A stretch of 64,000 nt of DNA from Yarrowia lipolytica (GCF_001761485.1 NC_090772.1:2478501-2542500); one strand, 5' to 3'; shown: positions 10,691 through 20,821, numbered from the stretch's first letter. The notes: generated by a model not told the origin, from the sequence alone. Translations and numbers: made by a program.

Positions 10691-10706
10691 CCCCTCCGTA
10701 TTTATA
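10691..10706 (-). promoter_or_regulatory. Promoter of DDR48-like gene: AGGGG next to TATAAATA
   Basis: On the minus strand TATAAATA (10706-10699) lies about 95 bp upstream of the ATG at 10605 and is followed at once by AGGGG (10695-10691). AGGGG matches the core of the stress response element bound by Msn2/Msn4-type factors, in keeping with a stress-induced gene. The TATA call is firm; the regulator is inference. Confidence 0.5.
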
Positions 10707-12118
10707 CACGAGCCCCCAGCTTGACACGACCACCCTGTGGTCTCGGTCGAGAGTATCCGCCCTTTACGCTTTCTTTGTGTGCCATTGACGTGCTCTGGTG
10801 GCCGGCCATTGAGTTTGGGCTCCCACACACTCCCACATATTTCGTCATCAGCGATTCTTGGCGCAGAAAAGGCGCATGGCGATTAGATAAGCGAGCCTGG
10901 GAAGCCGGGGCTCCAAACGGCAACCTGTGGGCTCAATTGGGCCCCAAAACCACCTCCGCGCCCACAAAACCACCTCCGTGCCCTCGCAATCGAACCGGTG
11001 ATGTGTAACTCACGGAACGGCACGTATTCCCGCGGCAAACCTACCTGGGAATGCAGACTCAGGTGGGTCTTTGTGTGGAGGGGCCAATCGGGCCCGGGGC
11101 GGCGTAGAAGCTGTCAAACGGAACTGGGAAAGTGCAAGGGGCCAACCAGGGCGCCCCACGTTGCAGTATTACAGGCCCCGCCGCTCTCCTGACTGACACA
11201 GTCCATTGTTGGCGCAAGCCTCGTGCAGCCAACAATGACGCGCAGAAAATGGAAGCCGACAAATCAAACCCAAACCGGATGCGAAAAAAATGTAAAATAA
11301 AATGGAACGTTGGCCCCAAGTTGGCCATGAGGGAAAAAAAAGCGGAAACAGTGGGAAAAAGTAGAAAAAAGAGGAAATTGACCAGAAACCGGCTTTTCCG
11401 GCCACCTCCAACCTCCCCCCACCCCCAAATAAGTGCCTTGGCATCCCAGGTCCTCAAACATCAATGCATTCCCGTGCAGCTCCTCTGGCTAAATCGGAAC
11501 CGGGCCCCTTTGTCAAAACTCTGACAATCACATTGTCTCTGCAGCTCGCACAGCCCCCATTGTCAGCTGTCTGAAACGCCAGGGGCCACCGTGTGGAGAC
11601 ACGATGGTGGCGGGGAGCGCCGGCGACAGTAGCAACACCAACAGCCGGCCCAACCAGCCAAACAAGCCACTTTGGACCGAGTCTCCTGGCCAATTGATCA
11701 CCACAAACTATAGCCTCGAACAATGGAGAGTCTCGCCCACCAGAAACAGCGCTAAACCGGCTGCAACTACCAACAGTTACAATTAGCTACCGGCTGTATC
11801 CCTCTCTGTCCCCATCCCCTGCATGCAACGCTCACAGACTCTGTCTTCTAACTGGTCAACGGTTATCAAAGTGGAGAGTTTGAGTGTGGAACCGCATGGA
11901 AGCCCGTCGTCTGTCCGGTTTACTGATGTACGAGTATGATACTGACACTGTTCGGATATACACCCATGTGTGCCGTTCAAGATCGTCATTGTGAACCTCA
12001 GATCTCCATCCACATACCGATAGTCGCTCAATTGACGGCCATTACTGCACATTCCTGTCCCACTCCATTCAATGACCTTCCCGTCTTGCACTTTCCCATA
12101 CAAGTACCAGGTACTCTC

Positions 12119-12147
12119 CTGCTGCTGCTGCTGCTGCCGCCGCCGCC
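12119..12147. repeat. CTG/CCG trinucleotide stretch
   Basis: About six CTG units followed by three to four CCG units in non-coding DNA; seen directly. Confidence 0.85.
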
Positions 12148-13122
12148 TCCTCACGCATCTCCCTCACGTCCGCTTGTTTCACACGCCGGTCTCACCGCCC
12201 GTATCCGGAGGGGCAGACGTGGCCTCTCGACTAAAGCGGAGAATGGGCCAAGTTAATAATAGAAGCGTCTTTTGCCGCGTATAACTTAGCAAGCTCCCCC
12301 AAAACTCAGACGCGACTCCTATCTCGACTAGTAATGTCCAGTCAGCATGTCTTCGTCAACCCACTTTGGCGCAGGCTTTCTCTCTATTACTAAGCATTGG
12401 ATGGTGGATGGAAACTGTCCCGACTCGCATTTAGTCCCCCTGTCACGTGACCTCCCAGAATCGTCCACAAGCCGTGTTGTTTTCAGACGGGACTACTGTG
12501 CCACCAGGTTTAGGTAAATAGCGATTACGACCAGACAAAGAGTACTTGTATGACAGGTCACGTGAACATGACGTGGTATGACGTATGCTCAGAAGTCCAA
12601 GATGCTCTTTGTAGACAATGTAGACGAGATGAGCATCGTGCAACAAGGGTGGGGTGGTTTTCACGGTTCGCGGCGATCTCGGGAAACCAAATTTGGCTTC
12701 ATACAGGGTGGTAGGAAGTGTTTTACCGTATGAAGAGAAACATTGGTCTTTTTTGTGAGATATTGAAATACAAGCCCTTGTACTTGTACATGGATGGATT
12801 CTCCAGCTGACTCTGATCACAATGATATATTAAATGGGTACAATTGGTCACGTTTATGTCAATCCATACCCATGTTCAATTTCATGTATGAATGATGAAG
12901 AGACGTACTCATGATGACCAAATTAATTCCGCGTAATTCCGTGTAAATTCACGGGAAATGGTTTAAAATCAGTAGAAATACATTGGTTGGAGGCATTGGT
13001 TCGTCATCATACCGACGCAATCACTTTTTCCTCCCACTATCCATCATAATCATTCATTATTCGTCGTAAATCTATGCTATTATCATAACTTCATAAATCG
13101 TGTAAAAATGCGTACAAGCCGC

Positions 13123-14289
13123 TCATAACTTCTTCTCACAGGTGGCAGGAGTATTGTTAAGCGTCCTTGTGAAGTCAACATACTCGTTCCTCTCCATTCT
13201 ACCCTCCAGGTAGGCCTTGGAGAAGGTGTACACTTCCAGCTGTCCGTTTGAAATGCCGGGAATAGCAACCGTCTCTCCCTTGGTCTCGTGTCTCAGATTC
13301 ATGGTAAGTCTGTTCTTCAGATCGACCACGTGGCTTCGGAATCCATAGTTATCGTAAAACACGGCAAACTGGGGGTACAGAGGGTCCTGGCACACTGGAG
13401 AACAACTGGACTTGTTATTGGACCAACAACACGAGTCTACCACCCAGTAAGAAGCGTCATAACACACCAATCCAACGTTTTTCGACCCGGAAACGTCCAA
13501 AAGCTCTAGCTCGCCATGTCGAACAACTTGAGTATGGATTTGACCATCCACCTCGGTCTGAACAAACACACACCCTCCCACAGTGTACACGGTTGGTTCC
13601 GAGTCGTATCCAGAGGGAAACTCTGAGAAAATGACGGCGTCTGGTTCTTCGGAAGGAGAATCACTGTACTTGACGTACAGATACATTCCATCCACTTCAC
13701 GACCGTCAAAGGGCTCGTCCATGATAACCACGGCCGTGGCTAGAACCTCGGGCGTGCTGGAATGAATTGCCATCTCCAAATCAGGTCCAACTTCCATGCT
13801 GATTCCATATGGGCTCGCTACCCTGTTTCCAAGTACAGATATACCAGTCGGGCCCTGCTCGCTCTGAGACTGCGATAGCGACACAAAAACGCCCTGCCCG
13901 CCTGTTCCAACGTGTACGAATCCGGAGTCGCAAAACGTGATCTGCGTGCCCAACAGCGGCTGTTTACACAGGACGTAAAAGTCGTCTGGCAGAGCGACAT
14001 CCTGGCGCACGGGGAAAGAGTAGTGCAGAAACGACCGCTTGAAGGACTCGAGCGAGCTGGTCGGATCACGTGACCTCCGTTCTGCTCCGACAGCCTCGAG
14101 GGCGCATTTTTTCCAGCAGCATTTTGTCGAGTTTTGCAGTTGTATCCATGGGCGATCGTGTTGCAGCACCTGTTTGAAATCGCGCTCGCTGAGCACCTGT
14201 CTCCAGCTCCGACACGTCTGGTAGAGCGCCACCAGCGACGGAGTGTCCAGATACCGACACAGAACCGGCGTGAGTTCCGGTGGGATCAT
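13123..14289 (-). CDS. F-box-like protein of unknown target
   Basis: The 388-residue product begins MIPPELTPVLCRYLDTPSL followed by VALYQTCRSWRQVL, which fits the F-box pattern (Leu/Pro start, LxxL core, then CR.W) over about residues 1-45. F-box proteins bind Skp1 and act as substrate receptors in SCF ubiquitin ligases. The remaining 340 residues are mainly beta-strand-like with many aromatic and acidic residues and no WD40 or LRR period that I can see. The ATG at 14289 is the first in frame. The substrate cannot be guessed. If the F-box reading is wrong, this is simply an unrecognised protein. Confidence 0.6.
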   Translation of the reverse strand: MIPPELTPVLCRYLDTPSLVALYQTCRSWRQVLSERDFKQVLQHDRPWIQLQNSTKCCWKKCALEAVGAERRSRDPTSSLESFKRSFLHYSFPVRQDVALPDDFYVLCKQPLLGTQITFCDSGFVHVGTGGQGVFVSLSQSQSEQGPTGISVLGNRVASPYGISMEVGPDLEMAIHSSTPEVLATAVVIMDEPFDGREVDGMYLYVKYSDSPSEEPDAVIFSEFPSGYDSEPTVYTVGGCVFVQTEVDGQIHTQVVRHGELELLDVSGSKNVGLVCYDASYWVVDSCCWSNNKSSCSPVCQDPLYPQFAVFYDNYGFRSHVVDLKNRLTMNLRHETKGETVAIPGISNGQLEVYTFSKAYLEGRMERNEYVDFTRTLNNTPATCEKKL

Positions 14290-15154
14290 TGGTGATGCAG
14301 ATAGAGGGAGACAACTGGGAACTGGAAAATCGGGTTGAAAAAGTTTGACTTTCTCGACGCGAGTGCGGAAAAAAATTGAAATGTATTTTTCTCAAGATGT
14401 GTAGGTTCTGGGCAGATTCTGAAAAGGTCAGTCTTCTCCGTGTGTCTTCTTCATTGGATTGCTTTCCTTTTTTTGTCTCCATCGCCTCTAGAACCCCTCC
14501 ATATATGGACGTCTTATTCTTCACTGCATAATTAGTTGGAGTTTATTTCTATGATTAGATTATCTGATTGATAGTGCGTGATTGTTTCCAGCATGTGTGC
14601 TGTTCTCAGAGACAACTGACAATGGGAATTCGGTTGCCGTCTCTTGTAAGCATCACGTGGCTCCGGTTTTGCGGATTCTGCTCGAATTCGACAATTTTCA
14701 CTTTTTATTTTTTTTATAATTATTCTCAACAAACTCCCAACTACTAATAGTTGGTGCTAGTTGAGAGGTTTTGACAGGCGTTGAACAGTCCCCCGGAGTC
14801 AGTGTATTGAGTGTGTCAGATTCTGGATGATATCTGGCTTGTATTGTCTTTCCTCGCGAGAGGACACAGCAACCATTCATCTATGAATCTTTTAAGACTT
14901 TTTCCTATACCCATCCCGAATAGGTCGCTTTTGAGCAAGCAACTGCAAATCTTCAAGGACATGTTGCACCGTCGATGGATCCAGATCGACTGTACTTTTA
15001 CTTTTACATATTTTAAAACAACAAGAAACAGAAAAATACTTGCAGGTTCACGCTGCTCTGGTCTCTAGAATTTCATTTCTCTGCGCATTTGAGGTCAGAT
15101 TACATAATTCCCGTTCACCTAGCAACTCCAGCTGGAGTCTTTTTCTCGAAAATC
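14290..15154. other. Intergenic spacer before the tRNA-Gly gene
   Basis: Promoter side of the F-box-like gene and 5' flank of tRNA-Gly. AT-rich around 14700. I see no gene in it. Confidence 0.5.
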
Positions 15155-15225
15155 GCGCCGATGGTTTAGTGGTAAAATCCATCGTTGCCATCGATGGGCC
15201 CCCGGTTCGATTCCGGGTCGGCGCA
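15155..15225 (+). tRNA. tRNA-Gly (anticodon GCC), upstream half of a tRNA-5S dicistron
   Basis: The 71-nt cloverleaf has acceptor GCGCCGA pairing with TCGGCGC, an A-box region TGGTTTAGTGG, anticodon stem CATCG/CGATG with loop TTGCCAT (anticodon GCC) and a T-arm with the perfect B-box GGTTCGATTCC. The discriminator base is A. There is no intron. No run of four or more T follows the tRNA; the first T5 comes only at 15355, after a 5S-rRNA-like sequence. Transcription by Pol III should therefore run through both, as described for dicistronic tRNA-5S genes in Y. lipolytica. Confidence 0.95.
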
Positions 15226-15229
15226 ATTC

Positions 15230-15355
15230 GGTTTACGGCCATATCCTGGTGGAAAATACGGCTTTCCCGTCCGAATCAGCCCATAGTCCAGCCACCAGAG
15301 AGCCCAGTTAGTATTGTAGTGGGAGACCATACGAGAATCCTGGGTGCTGTAATCT
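15230..15355 (+). rRNA. 5S rRNA-like sequence fused behind tRNA-Gly (diverged, possibly a pseudogene)
   Basis: The 126-nt stretch carries the 5S hallmarks in order: GGTTTACGGCCATATC at the start, TTTCCCGTCCGA, then AGTATTGTAGTGGGAGACCA and a close of GGGTGCTGTAATCT. The outer helix still forms (TTTACGGC against GCTGTAA), with a G-C to A-T pair replacement compared with the usual TTGCGGC/GCTGCAA, and helix II forms as CTGGTG with CACCAG. It is about 5 nt longer than the usual 119-121 and the normally invariant GTTAAGC reads GTCCAGC, so the internal A-box for TFIIIA-dependent transcription looks damaged. It starts four bases after the tRNA. It may be an expressed variant driven by the tRNA promoter, or a decaying copy. 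Confidence 0.8.
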
Positions 15356-15359
15356 TTTT
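15355..15359 (+). terminator. Pol III terminator (T5) shared by tRNA-Gly and 5S
   Basis: First run of four or more T downstream of the tRNA-Gly; it sits exactly at the 3' end of the 5S-like sequence. Confidence 0.75.
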
Positions 15360-15711
15360 GTCCAGGAGTGTGGCGAGTGGGCCTTTTGTTTGTCGGATGT
15401 TTCACCCAGTTTTCTCATCCTGCCATCGATTTGTTTTTTCCAGTCAGATTTTAAATTGATCAGTGGTGAATCTCAAGGTCAGAAATCATGTCTTTTTTTG
15501 GGGTGGGATAATGACTGAGAGCGGTACTTGTTTTGTCTTCTGAGCTCGACCCATACTTGACAGATTGCTCTACTGCTTGCAAGAGACATGAACTGTTTGA
15601 GACACTGTTCTTGAATTGCTCCGACTCAGGATTGCAAAGGCGCGGCTAAAAACCACAATATTCGTACTTGAACAGATGCAGTTCTGAGGGAACGTCTCCA
15701 TTATCAGAAAC
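15360..15711. other. Intergenic, 3' of the tRNA-5S unit
   Basis: T-rich stretches and no recognisable gene. Confidence 0.5.
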
Positions 15712-16332
15712 ATGGCTGATAATCTCGTAAACTCCAGTCTTCTAGCTAGTTGTCCTGGTCGAGAGCATAGATCATCGCAACTAACGGCTCCGAAGCGACG
15801 AGGAGTTCAAGGAGAAGTTCAATGTGAAGGAGGAGTCCAATGTCAAAGAGGAGTTCAAAATGAAACCAAAGTAGGGACAAATTCGCAAGTGGCAAAGCCA
15901 CAAAAGGACAACCGCGAGTCTGCTTCAATCGTCGGACCATCTCTTCCAACTGCGAGAGCTCCATTCCCTCGGTCTTTCCAAAACGCATTGCTCATGAGAT
16001 CGCAAGAGCACAACAGGTACACAGAAAGACAGTCGAGAACTAAAACAAATGCTCACCATAGGGCCTACCACAGCCTTCCATTTCTAGACCCTCCTCCAAG
16101 GTTGAGTCCATGGGCCTGCACTTCAATGCAAATAGGACCAGCCAACCACAAGTGTCAAACCCTCCAAGTTGTCAGTACTAGCCAAGAGCATTCAATTCCA
16201 CAAGCTAGCCAACCAGTCGCAAGTAACGGACGATTACCTGTATCAGACGGCCCGTTTTTCGAGCACAGTAGCATCATGTCGAGGGTTCTGAGCTTAAGAG
16301 AGCGTATCAGAGTGTATGGAGAGCAAGGGTGA
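15712..16332 (+). CDS. Doubtful hypothetical protein (206 residues)
   Basis: An ATG-initiated open frame with no recognisable domain. The composition is Ser/Gln/Arg-rich and disordered. Between 15808 and 15862 an 18-bp unit recurs about three times; in this frame it gives GVQGEVQCEG, GVQCQRGVQN, while in another frame the same DNA reads NVKEESNVKEEF. It lies alone between the tRNA-5S unit and the next gene. There is no codon bias of the kind seen in clear genes here. It may be a fast-evolving small gene or a chance frame. Confidence 0.25.
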   Translation: MADNLVNSSLLASCPGREHRSSQLTAPKRRGVQGEVQCEGGVQCQRGVQNETKVGTNSQVAKPQKDNRESASIVGPSLPTARAPFPRSFQNALLMRSQEHNRYTERQSRTKTNAHHRAYHSLPFLDPPPRLSPWACTSMQIGPANHKCQTLQVVSTSQEHSIPQASQPVASNGRLPVSDGPFFEHSSIMSRVLSLRERIRVYGEQG

Positions 16333-16686
16333 ACAACAAAATGATGTTCAGAATTAAAAGCCGTATACTTTTCATCTGGATTTTTTTTTGTTATATATAT
16401 ATGATTTTTTTTGATTTGATTTTTTTTGATTTGAAATAAAAAAAAATTCTGAAAAAACCTACTTTTTAAAATATAGATCTTTGGCGGTCACGTGATCCGA
16501 CCGTCATAGTTTGCCTGCAGATGTCTGTTAAAAAAACGGGACAACACGCAGAGGAGGAGATATTGACATTGAGCGAATCAGCACTGCACGAAACCACGTC
16601 GCCTCTGCTGCTTCCCGTGCATTCACATCTAATTTGCCATTTGTTGGTAACGCCTCGTTGACAGCAGATCAGAGTGTTTACATGAC
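16333..16686. other. Intergenic, AT-rich
   Basis: Contains a TATATATATA stretch (16394-16403) amid T-runs (16380-16450), probably 3' end signals of one side and promoter of the 641-residue gene on the other. Confidence 0.45.
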
Positions 16687-18612
16687 ATGAGACGGATCAC
16701 CGTGGCCGTTCGTACCGTGTGTATGGGCCCTCGGCCCCGGTATGACTACAAAGCATTGGTTTTATCGATAAAGATGCCCGGGGTGTCCAGTTTGCCGCCT
16801 GGTAGGGCATTTAATGGTCTTCAGGCGCCTCAGAGAGGGCTGCAATTCCCGGTGGACTCTCTCATGGCCAAAGAGCCGACTTTTTTGCATTTAGTTCAGG
16901 AGGTGATTGAACAGCCGATGCGGGAGGGCGAAAAGAATCTCAAGGGCGCGTTACGCAAGCTGCAGATGCAAAAGCTGCGTGTTCTGGCCCGGATCAAACA
17001 GCTGAACCTGGGGTTGGAGGAGCAGGTGAGAAAGGTGGCGGCTAACAGACTCATAGATCATTCCAGCCTGCTGAAGTTCTTGGAAACGTGTTCTATGGGC
17101 GATGGAGGAGATGCGCAGCTATCGCTGTCTACAACTATGTTACTGAGTCAACAGATGGTGGCTGATGGGGAATTCGAGCTGGTGGCCGACTTTCTAGCCA
17201 ACCAGTTCTCGTTCGGAGACATTCTCAAGCTGGGGGGCCAGATTATTGCCGACGGAGGGCCTAAAATCAAACAGAAGCAAGTGGTCACGGCATTCGAGCT
17301 GTGCAGGGCGTTCGATAAGCATGGGTTTGCCCAACAACTGGCCCGAGGGCTATGGATCGGAGAGATGAACCGAGGAATACAGTTTTGTCTGGGGCTGGAT
17401 GACTGTGCGACAGAACAACAGCTTCAAGATTTTCTGTACCACAATGACCGGATCAACTACCGCTTGTCCAGGTACAATAGTGGGGCATTCATATTGGACG
17501 ACGCCCTTAAGCCCTATGAGAAGATGAGGCTGCTGGAAAAGTACGTGCAATTGGGAAACACGGAAATTCTGCGCAACTTGTTTTTCAACCAGGCTGCGGA
17601 AAAACACCATGAATGGATCCATGTATGCATCGAGAGGGTGGTTCAAATGGCTATCAGTGACCCTCGACTTTTAGGAGTTGTCAAGGTCGTTTTGGAGAAG
17701 AAGAAGGACCTTCCAGTATGGTGTACTGCTAGAATAACGGCTCTAGTGACCGACCAGAAGTCTCTCCGAGGTCTCTGGGCGAGATACAGTGCCCAATACT
17801 CCCATTTGGTTGAAGATGAGACCGCCAAACAGAACATGGTCGCGTTTCTGGAGAAGGCTGTGGCTTTGGGAGACATTTATTCGGCCAGCAAAATTACCAA
17901 GGTGCTTGGAGAGAACACTCCAATTCCGCTAGTTAAGCAGTACCTGCACTTGCTGTTTGGCAACCGTCTACACAAGCGTGAATCTAACAAGTTTGATCTG
18001 ATTACTCGCCTTTTGGATGCCAATTCGAGCGATCCTTCGGGGGTAATGAAAGCCGTGGGTGCAGTGTGGCCTCATAAACGGTACCATATGTCGGAGGTGC
18101 TTCTATGGGACCTGATACGTGCCTTTGAGGCCAGTAAGCTGACCCATTGGTCTGAGCTTCTAGAGGAACATTTTGCTCGGGCTATTTTTACTCGTCCTCC
18201 AGTCGAAAAGGTTGAGTACTACTTCTTACCCAAGGTTTCTGTGAGAGCCATCTGGCTGTGTATTCAGACAGAACTGACTAAAGCCATGCATGCTAAGAAG
18301 GGTGATGTGGATCGAAGCGGAAGTCTGCAGTTGATCACTATTGCTCTTATGGCTATCAGAATGAAGTCCAGCAGGACGCGGTTCCAACGGCGCGAGATCT
18401 CGAAAGCTGAGAAAGAGGGACCCGAAGAAGAGAACCGTCAACAGCCAGACACCAGTATGGTCATTTCCAACCCCTACTCTGACCTCGATTTGAGTCTACT
18501 GCCTCCTCGGGCTCAGCTCGAACGGCTTCGGGTCCCCAGTGAGTATCTGGAGATTCGGGATATGGACATGCTCTTACTACAGCAAATTGGCAAACAAGTG
18601 AAGCCATTTTAA
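16687..18612 (+). CDS. Probable mitochondrial helical-repeat protein, unknown role
   Basis: The 641-residue protein starts MRRITVAVRTVCMGPRPRY, an Arg-rich, acid-free N-terminus typical of a mitochondrial presequence (about residues 1-30). The remainder is leucine-rich and helical, without metal-binding or nucleotide-binding motifs. The pattern of paired helices (for example LLEKYVQLGNTEILRNLFF and VAFLEKAVALGDIYSASKI) recalls the degenerate pentatricopeptide-type repeats of yeast mitochondrial mRNA-specific translation or stability factors, but I cannot name an orthologue. The C-terminus (from about residue 560) is charged and less ordered. A first ATG at 16687 follows a 350-bp AT-rich spacer. 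Function is inference; that the gene is real is well supported by length and composition. Confidence 0.7.
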   Translation: MRRITVAVRTVCMGPRPRYDYKALVLSIKMPGVSSLPPGRAFNGLQAPQRGLQFPVDSLMAKEPTFLHLVQEVIEQPMREGEKNLKGALRKLQMQKLRVLARIKQLNLGLEEQVRKVAANRLIDHSSLLKFLETCSMGDGGDAQLSLSTTMLLSQQMVADGEFELVADFLANQFSFGDILKLGGQIIADGGPKIKQKQVVTAFELCRAFDKHGFAQQLARGLWIGEMNRGIQFCLGLDDCATEQQLQDFLYHNDRINYRLSRYNSGAFILDDALKPYEKMRLLEKYVQLGNTEILRNLFFNQAAEKHHEWIHVCIERVVQMAISDPRLLGVVKVVLEKKKDLPVWCTARITALVTDQKSLRGLWARYSAQYSHLVEDETAKQNMVAFLEKAVALGDIYSASKITKVLGENTPIPLVKQYLHLLFGNRLHKRESNKFDLITRLLDANSSDPSGVMKAVGAVWPHKRYHMSEVLLWDLIRAFEASKLTHWSELLEEHFARAIFTRPPVEKVEYYFLPKVSVRAIWLCIQTELTKAMHAKKGDVDRSGSLQLITIALMAIRMKSSRTRFQRREISKAEKEGPEEENRQQPDTSMVISNPYSDLDLSLLPPRAQLERLRVPSEYLEIRDMDMLLLQQIGKQVKPF

Positions 18613-18867
18613 CAACAGGTAGACATTGACCAGTGGATCTGCGACGTTTGCAATGTGGGAATTTGTCGAGCTTTTTATTTTTATTTTTTATTCTAGGGAA
18701 ATACATTCAAGGCATATAAACCATGCTAAACTTGCAGATAGGACTCGGGTTCGGACATTCGGAAGAGCGTAAGACAATAATACTCGTAGATTTCGTCATG
18801 TTCTTCTTCGAGGTCACTTTAGCAGCCTTCCCGCTCTTGACCTCAACCACACCCCTGGACGCCAGGA

Positions 18868-18939
18868 GCCTTCGTGGCCAAGTGGTAAGGCGCAGCACTA
18901 GTAATGCTGAGATCATCAGTTCAAATCTGGTCGAAGGCA
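18868..18939 (+). tRNA. tRNA-Thr (anticodon AGT)
   Basis: The 72-nt cloverleaf has acceptor GCCTTCG pairing with CGAAGGC, A-box TGGCCAAGTGG, anticodon stem CAGCA/TGCTG around CTAGTAA and T-arm loop TTCAAAT. There is no intron. T7 at 18944-18950 ends transcription. Confidence 0.95.
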
Positions 18940-19366
18940 GCTCTTTTTTTGCACCTATTATAAGCACACTCCGCGGAAACGTCTTGCATCTCGGGTTGGA
19001 GACACCATAACGACAAGGAATCAATAGCTTGAGTACGACCCCCGCATTCTAGATACGGGACCTCCGCTATGGATTTTATACATATGAAGTGATATAGCAA
19101 GCAAATTCTAACTCTGGCAATTACTGGTATCCATTCCTACTGTTTATAGAAGAGCCCACACTCGTGTTCTTCTTGCAAAGTGTGCATACTCTGATATACA
19201 TACAAGTATGGTTCAGAGAAGGGTCAGAATTTGTTCCAGTTATATTTAAGAGATATTCCATACAGCGTACTCTAGCTAGATATATTTCTCGTTTTTTTAT
19301 TTGTTTTTACGCCGACTAACCAGTCTATCTTACTATCCTCCACCTCCGACCGCCTAACTCATTCAT
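18940..19366. other. Spacer in the tRNA cluster
   Basis: AT-rich with the Pol III terminator T7 of tRNA-Thr at 18944; no gene seen. Confidence 0.5.
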
Positions 19367-19448
19367 GGCATCCTGGCCGAGCGGTTAAGGCGAGAGATTA
19401 GAAATCTCTTGGGGTTTCCCCGCGTAGGTTCGAATCCTGCGGATGTCG
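19367..19448 (+). tRNA. tRNA-Ser (anticodon AGA)
   Basis: Class II tRNA of 82 nt: acceptor GGCATCC with GGATGTC, A-box TGGCCGAGCGG, anticodon stem AGAGA/TCTCT with loop TTAGAAA, a long variable arm GGGGTTTCCCC and B-box GGTTCGAATCC. The discriminator is G, as expected for serine. T5 follows at 19454. Confidence 0.95.
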
Positions 19449-19918
19449 CCATCTTTTTGCTCTCCAAATGTCAATATGACTCGCGGAATTGGCTTGTATT
19501 TTAGTTACGTCTTTGCGGTGGGTGCACTTGAACATTCTCTACAGGTGCAATATTGGTACTTTTTTGGGCCCAGAGTTAAAAAAGCTAATTCAATAGGTTT
19601 AAATAAGATAATGTCGAACTCTCTGTTCATTTGTAACCAATACCAACGATTCCGTGTTGTGATGTGCTCTCGTAACTCCACCTCATTTCAGTTTTTCGAG
19701 TCAGAAATGCCCTCTATATAGATAATGAAATTGGGAGTTCTAAATATCATTTAAATAACTTGACACAACTTAACGGTCCACACCGTATTACTGATATCTC
19801 GCATTTAGCATTTGTATGGCAGAATTCCGTGCCTGAACACACGACAGGACACAGTCTGTGCTATGTGTTATGATAGAGCAAAAAAGGAGAAGCCACCGCT
19901 TCGTTTCGGCGGTAAAAA
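19449..19918. other. Spacer in the tRNA cluster
   Basis: No gene recognised. A run of five A at 19914-19918 is the minus-strand T5 terminator of the tRNA-Ala. Confidence 0.5.
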
Positions 19919-19992
19919 TGGACGACACCGGAATCGAACCGGGGACCTCGCGCATGCTAAGCGCATGTGATAACCAACTACACCAGACGCCC
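19919..19992 (-). tRNA. tRNA-Ala (anticodon AGC)
   Basis: On the minus strand: start GGGCGTC, A-box TGGTGTAGTTGG, anticodon stem TGCGC/GCGCG with loop TTAGCAT and B-box GGTTCGATTCC. Acceptor position 3 is G facing T at 70, the G3-U70 pair that specifies alanine. The acceptor and T stems each carry one mismatch (position 6-67 and 49-65), so the copy may be slightly imperfect. Terminator T5 follows directly. Confidence 0.9.
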
Positions 19993-20725
19993 AAGATGGA
20001 GTTCGGAGGTAGGCATGACGCACGGGCTGTGAAAAGAGTCATTTTGCCTGAGAGAAAAACCCACACCCGTTGCGAATATAGGTATTTGAAAATAAAATAA
20101 AATATATAAATACAGTACCTGCTACTGACTCAGACGCATCACTCCACGGTATCTTTCTAAATATTTCTCAAACAGCGGATGATGATGTTCCCCTCTCAGT
20201 GCTTTCCATATCTTGGAAAGTGAGTAGTTCGGAAACAAATCAGGACATAAATTCGGAAAGGTTCGATAACATGGGAATTATTGTTTTCCCTCTATAGTGC
20301 TGGAAATACCAGTAAGTGCATTGAGCATTCTCTCTCTACTTATCCTTTCTCAAGTGTGGTCGCAAGGGTCGCCAAGTAGAGCAGAAGGGAAAAAACACAT
20401 GTACGATTACACAAAAAGAAAGACTGTCTCATACCAAAGCTACTTAAAAGAGCATAGAAAAGTTTTCATTCTGAAAATCGGCTCCAGGAATCTTCATATC
20501 CTAAAAAGAGTAGATGATGATGTTATAGAGGAACAAAGTCCGTCCCTGAAACGACTACAGAGGAGGTCACTAGAATATTACAGGGTTAGCCAGTAGACGA
20601 CAACATTTAGAACCCACTCAAACTCTTATTGATTCAATATCTCTTAGATTGATCGAAAAAATTTGCCGTGATTAATCTCAAATTTGCAGATAGTAGTGGC
20701 TACGAATGTTACTTTACAACAAGTT
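19993..20725. other. Spacer in the tRNA cluster
   Basis: An open frame at 20297-20596 (99 codons, starting at GTG) has a hydrophobic start but no ATG at its beginning and no known family; I do not call it. Nothing else is recognisable. Confidence 0.45.
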
Positions 20726-20821
20726 GGCATTCTGGCCGAGTGGTCTAAGGCGCCAGGTTCAGGTGACTGAATCAATATCCTGGTCTCTCCGGAGGCGAGA
20801 GTTCGAATCTCTCGGATGTCA
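20726..20821 (+). tRNA. tRNA-Leu (anticodon CAG) with 14-nt intron
   Basis: Acceptor GGCATTC with GGATGTC, A-box TGGCCGAGTGG, anticodon stem CCAGG/CCTGG with loop TTCAGG-T, long variable arm and T-arm loop TTCGAAT. An intron of about 14 nt (20764-20777) follows the base after the anticodon; its CTGAA can pair with the anticodon TTCAG, as usual for eukaryotic tRNA introns. This tRNA decodes CUG as leucine. T5 lies at 20825. Confidence 0.93.

Larger units (their letters stand above)
10606..13122. other. Intergenic spacer
   Basis: About 2.5 kb without a supportable gene. It contains the DDR48 promoter, a duplicated ACCACCTCCGYGCCC block (10949-10983), A-rich purine tracts (11280-11385), a CTG/CCG trinucleotide stretch (about 12119-12147) and TACTTGTA motifs (12541, 12780). 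Overlapping short frames on both strands show no family resemblance. Confidence 0.55.

Noticed and set aside
20297-20596. 99-codon frame with a hydrophobic start
   Set aside because: It begins with GTG, has no ATG near its start, no splice site fitting the CTAAC pattern and no family.
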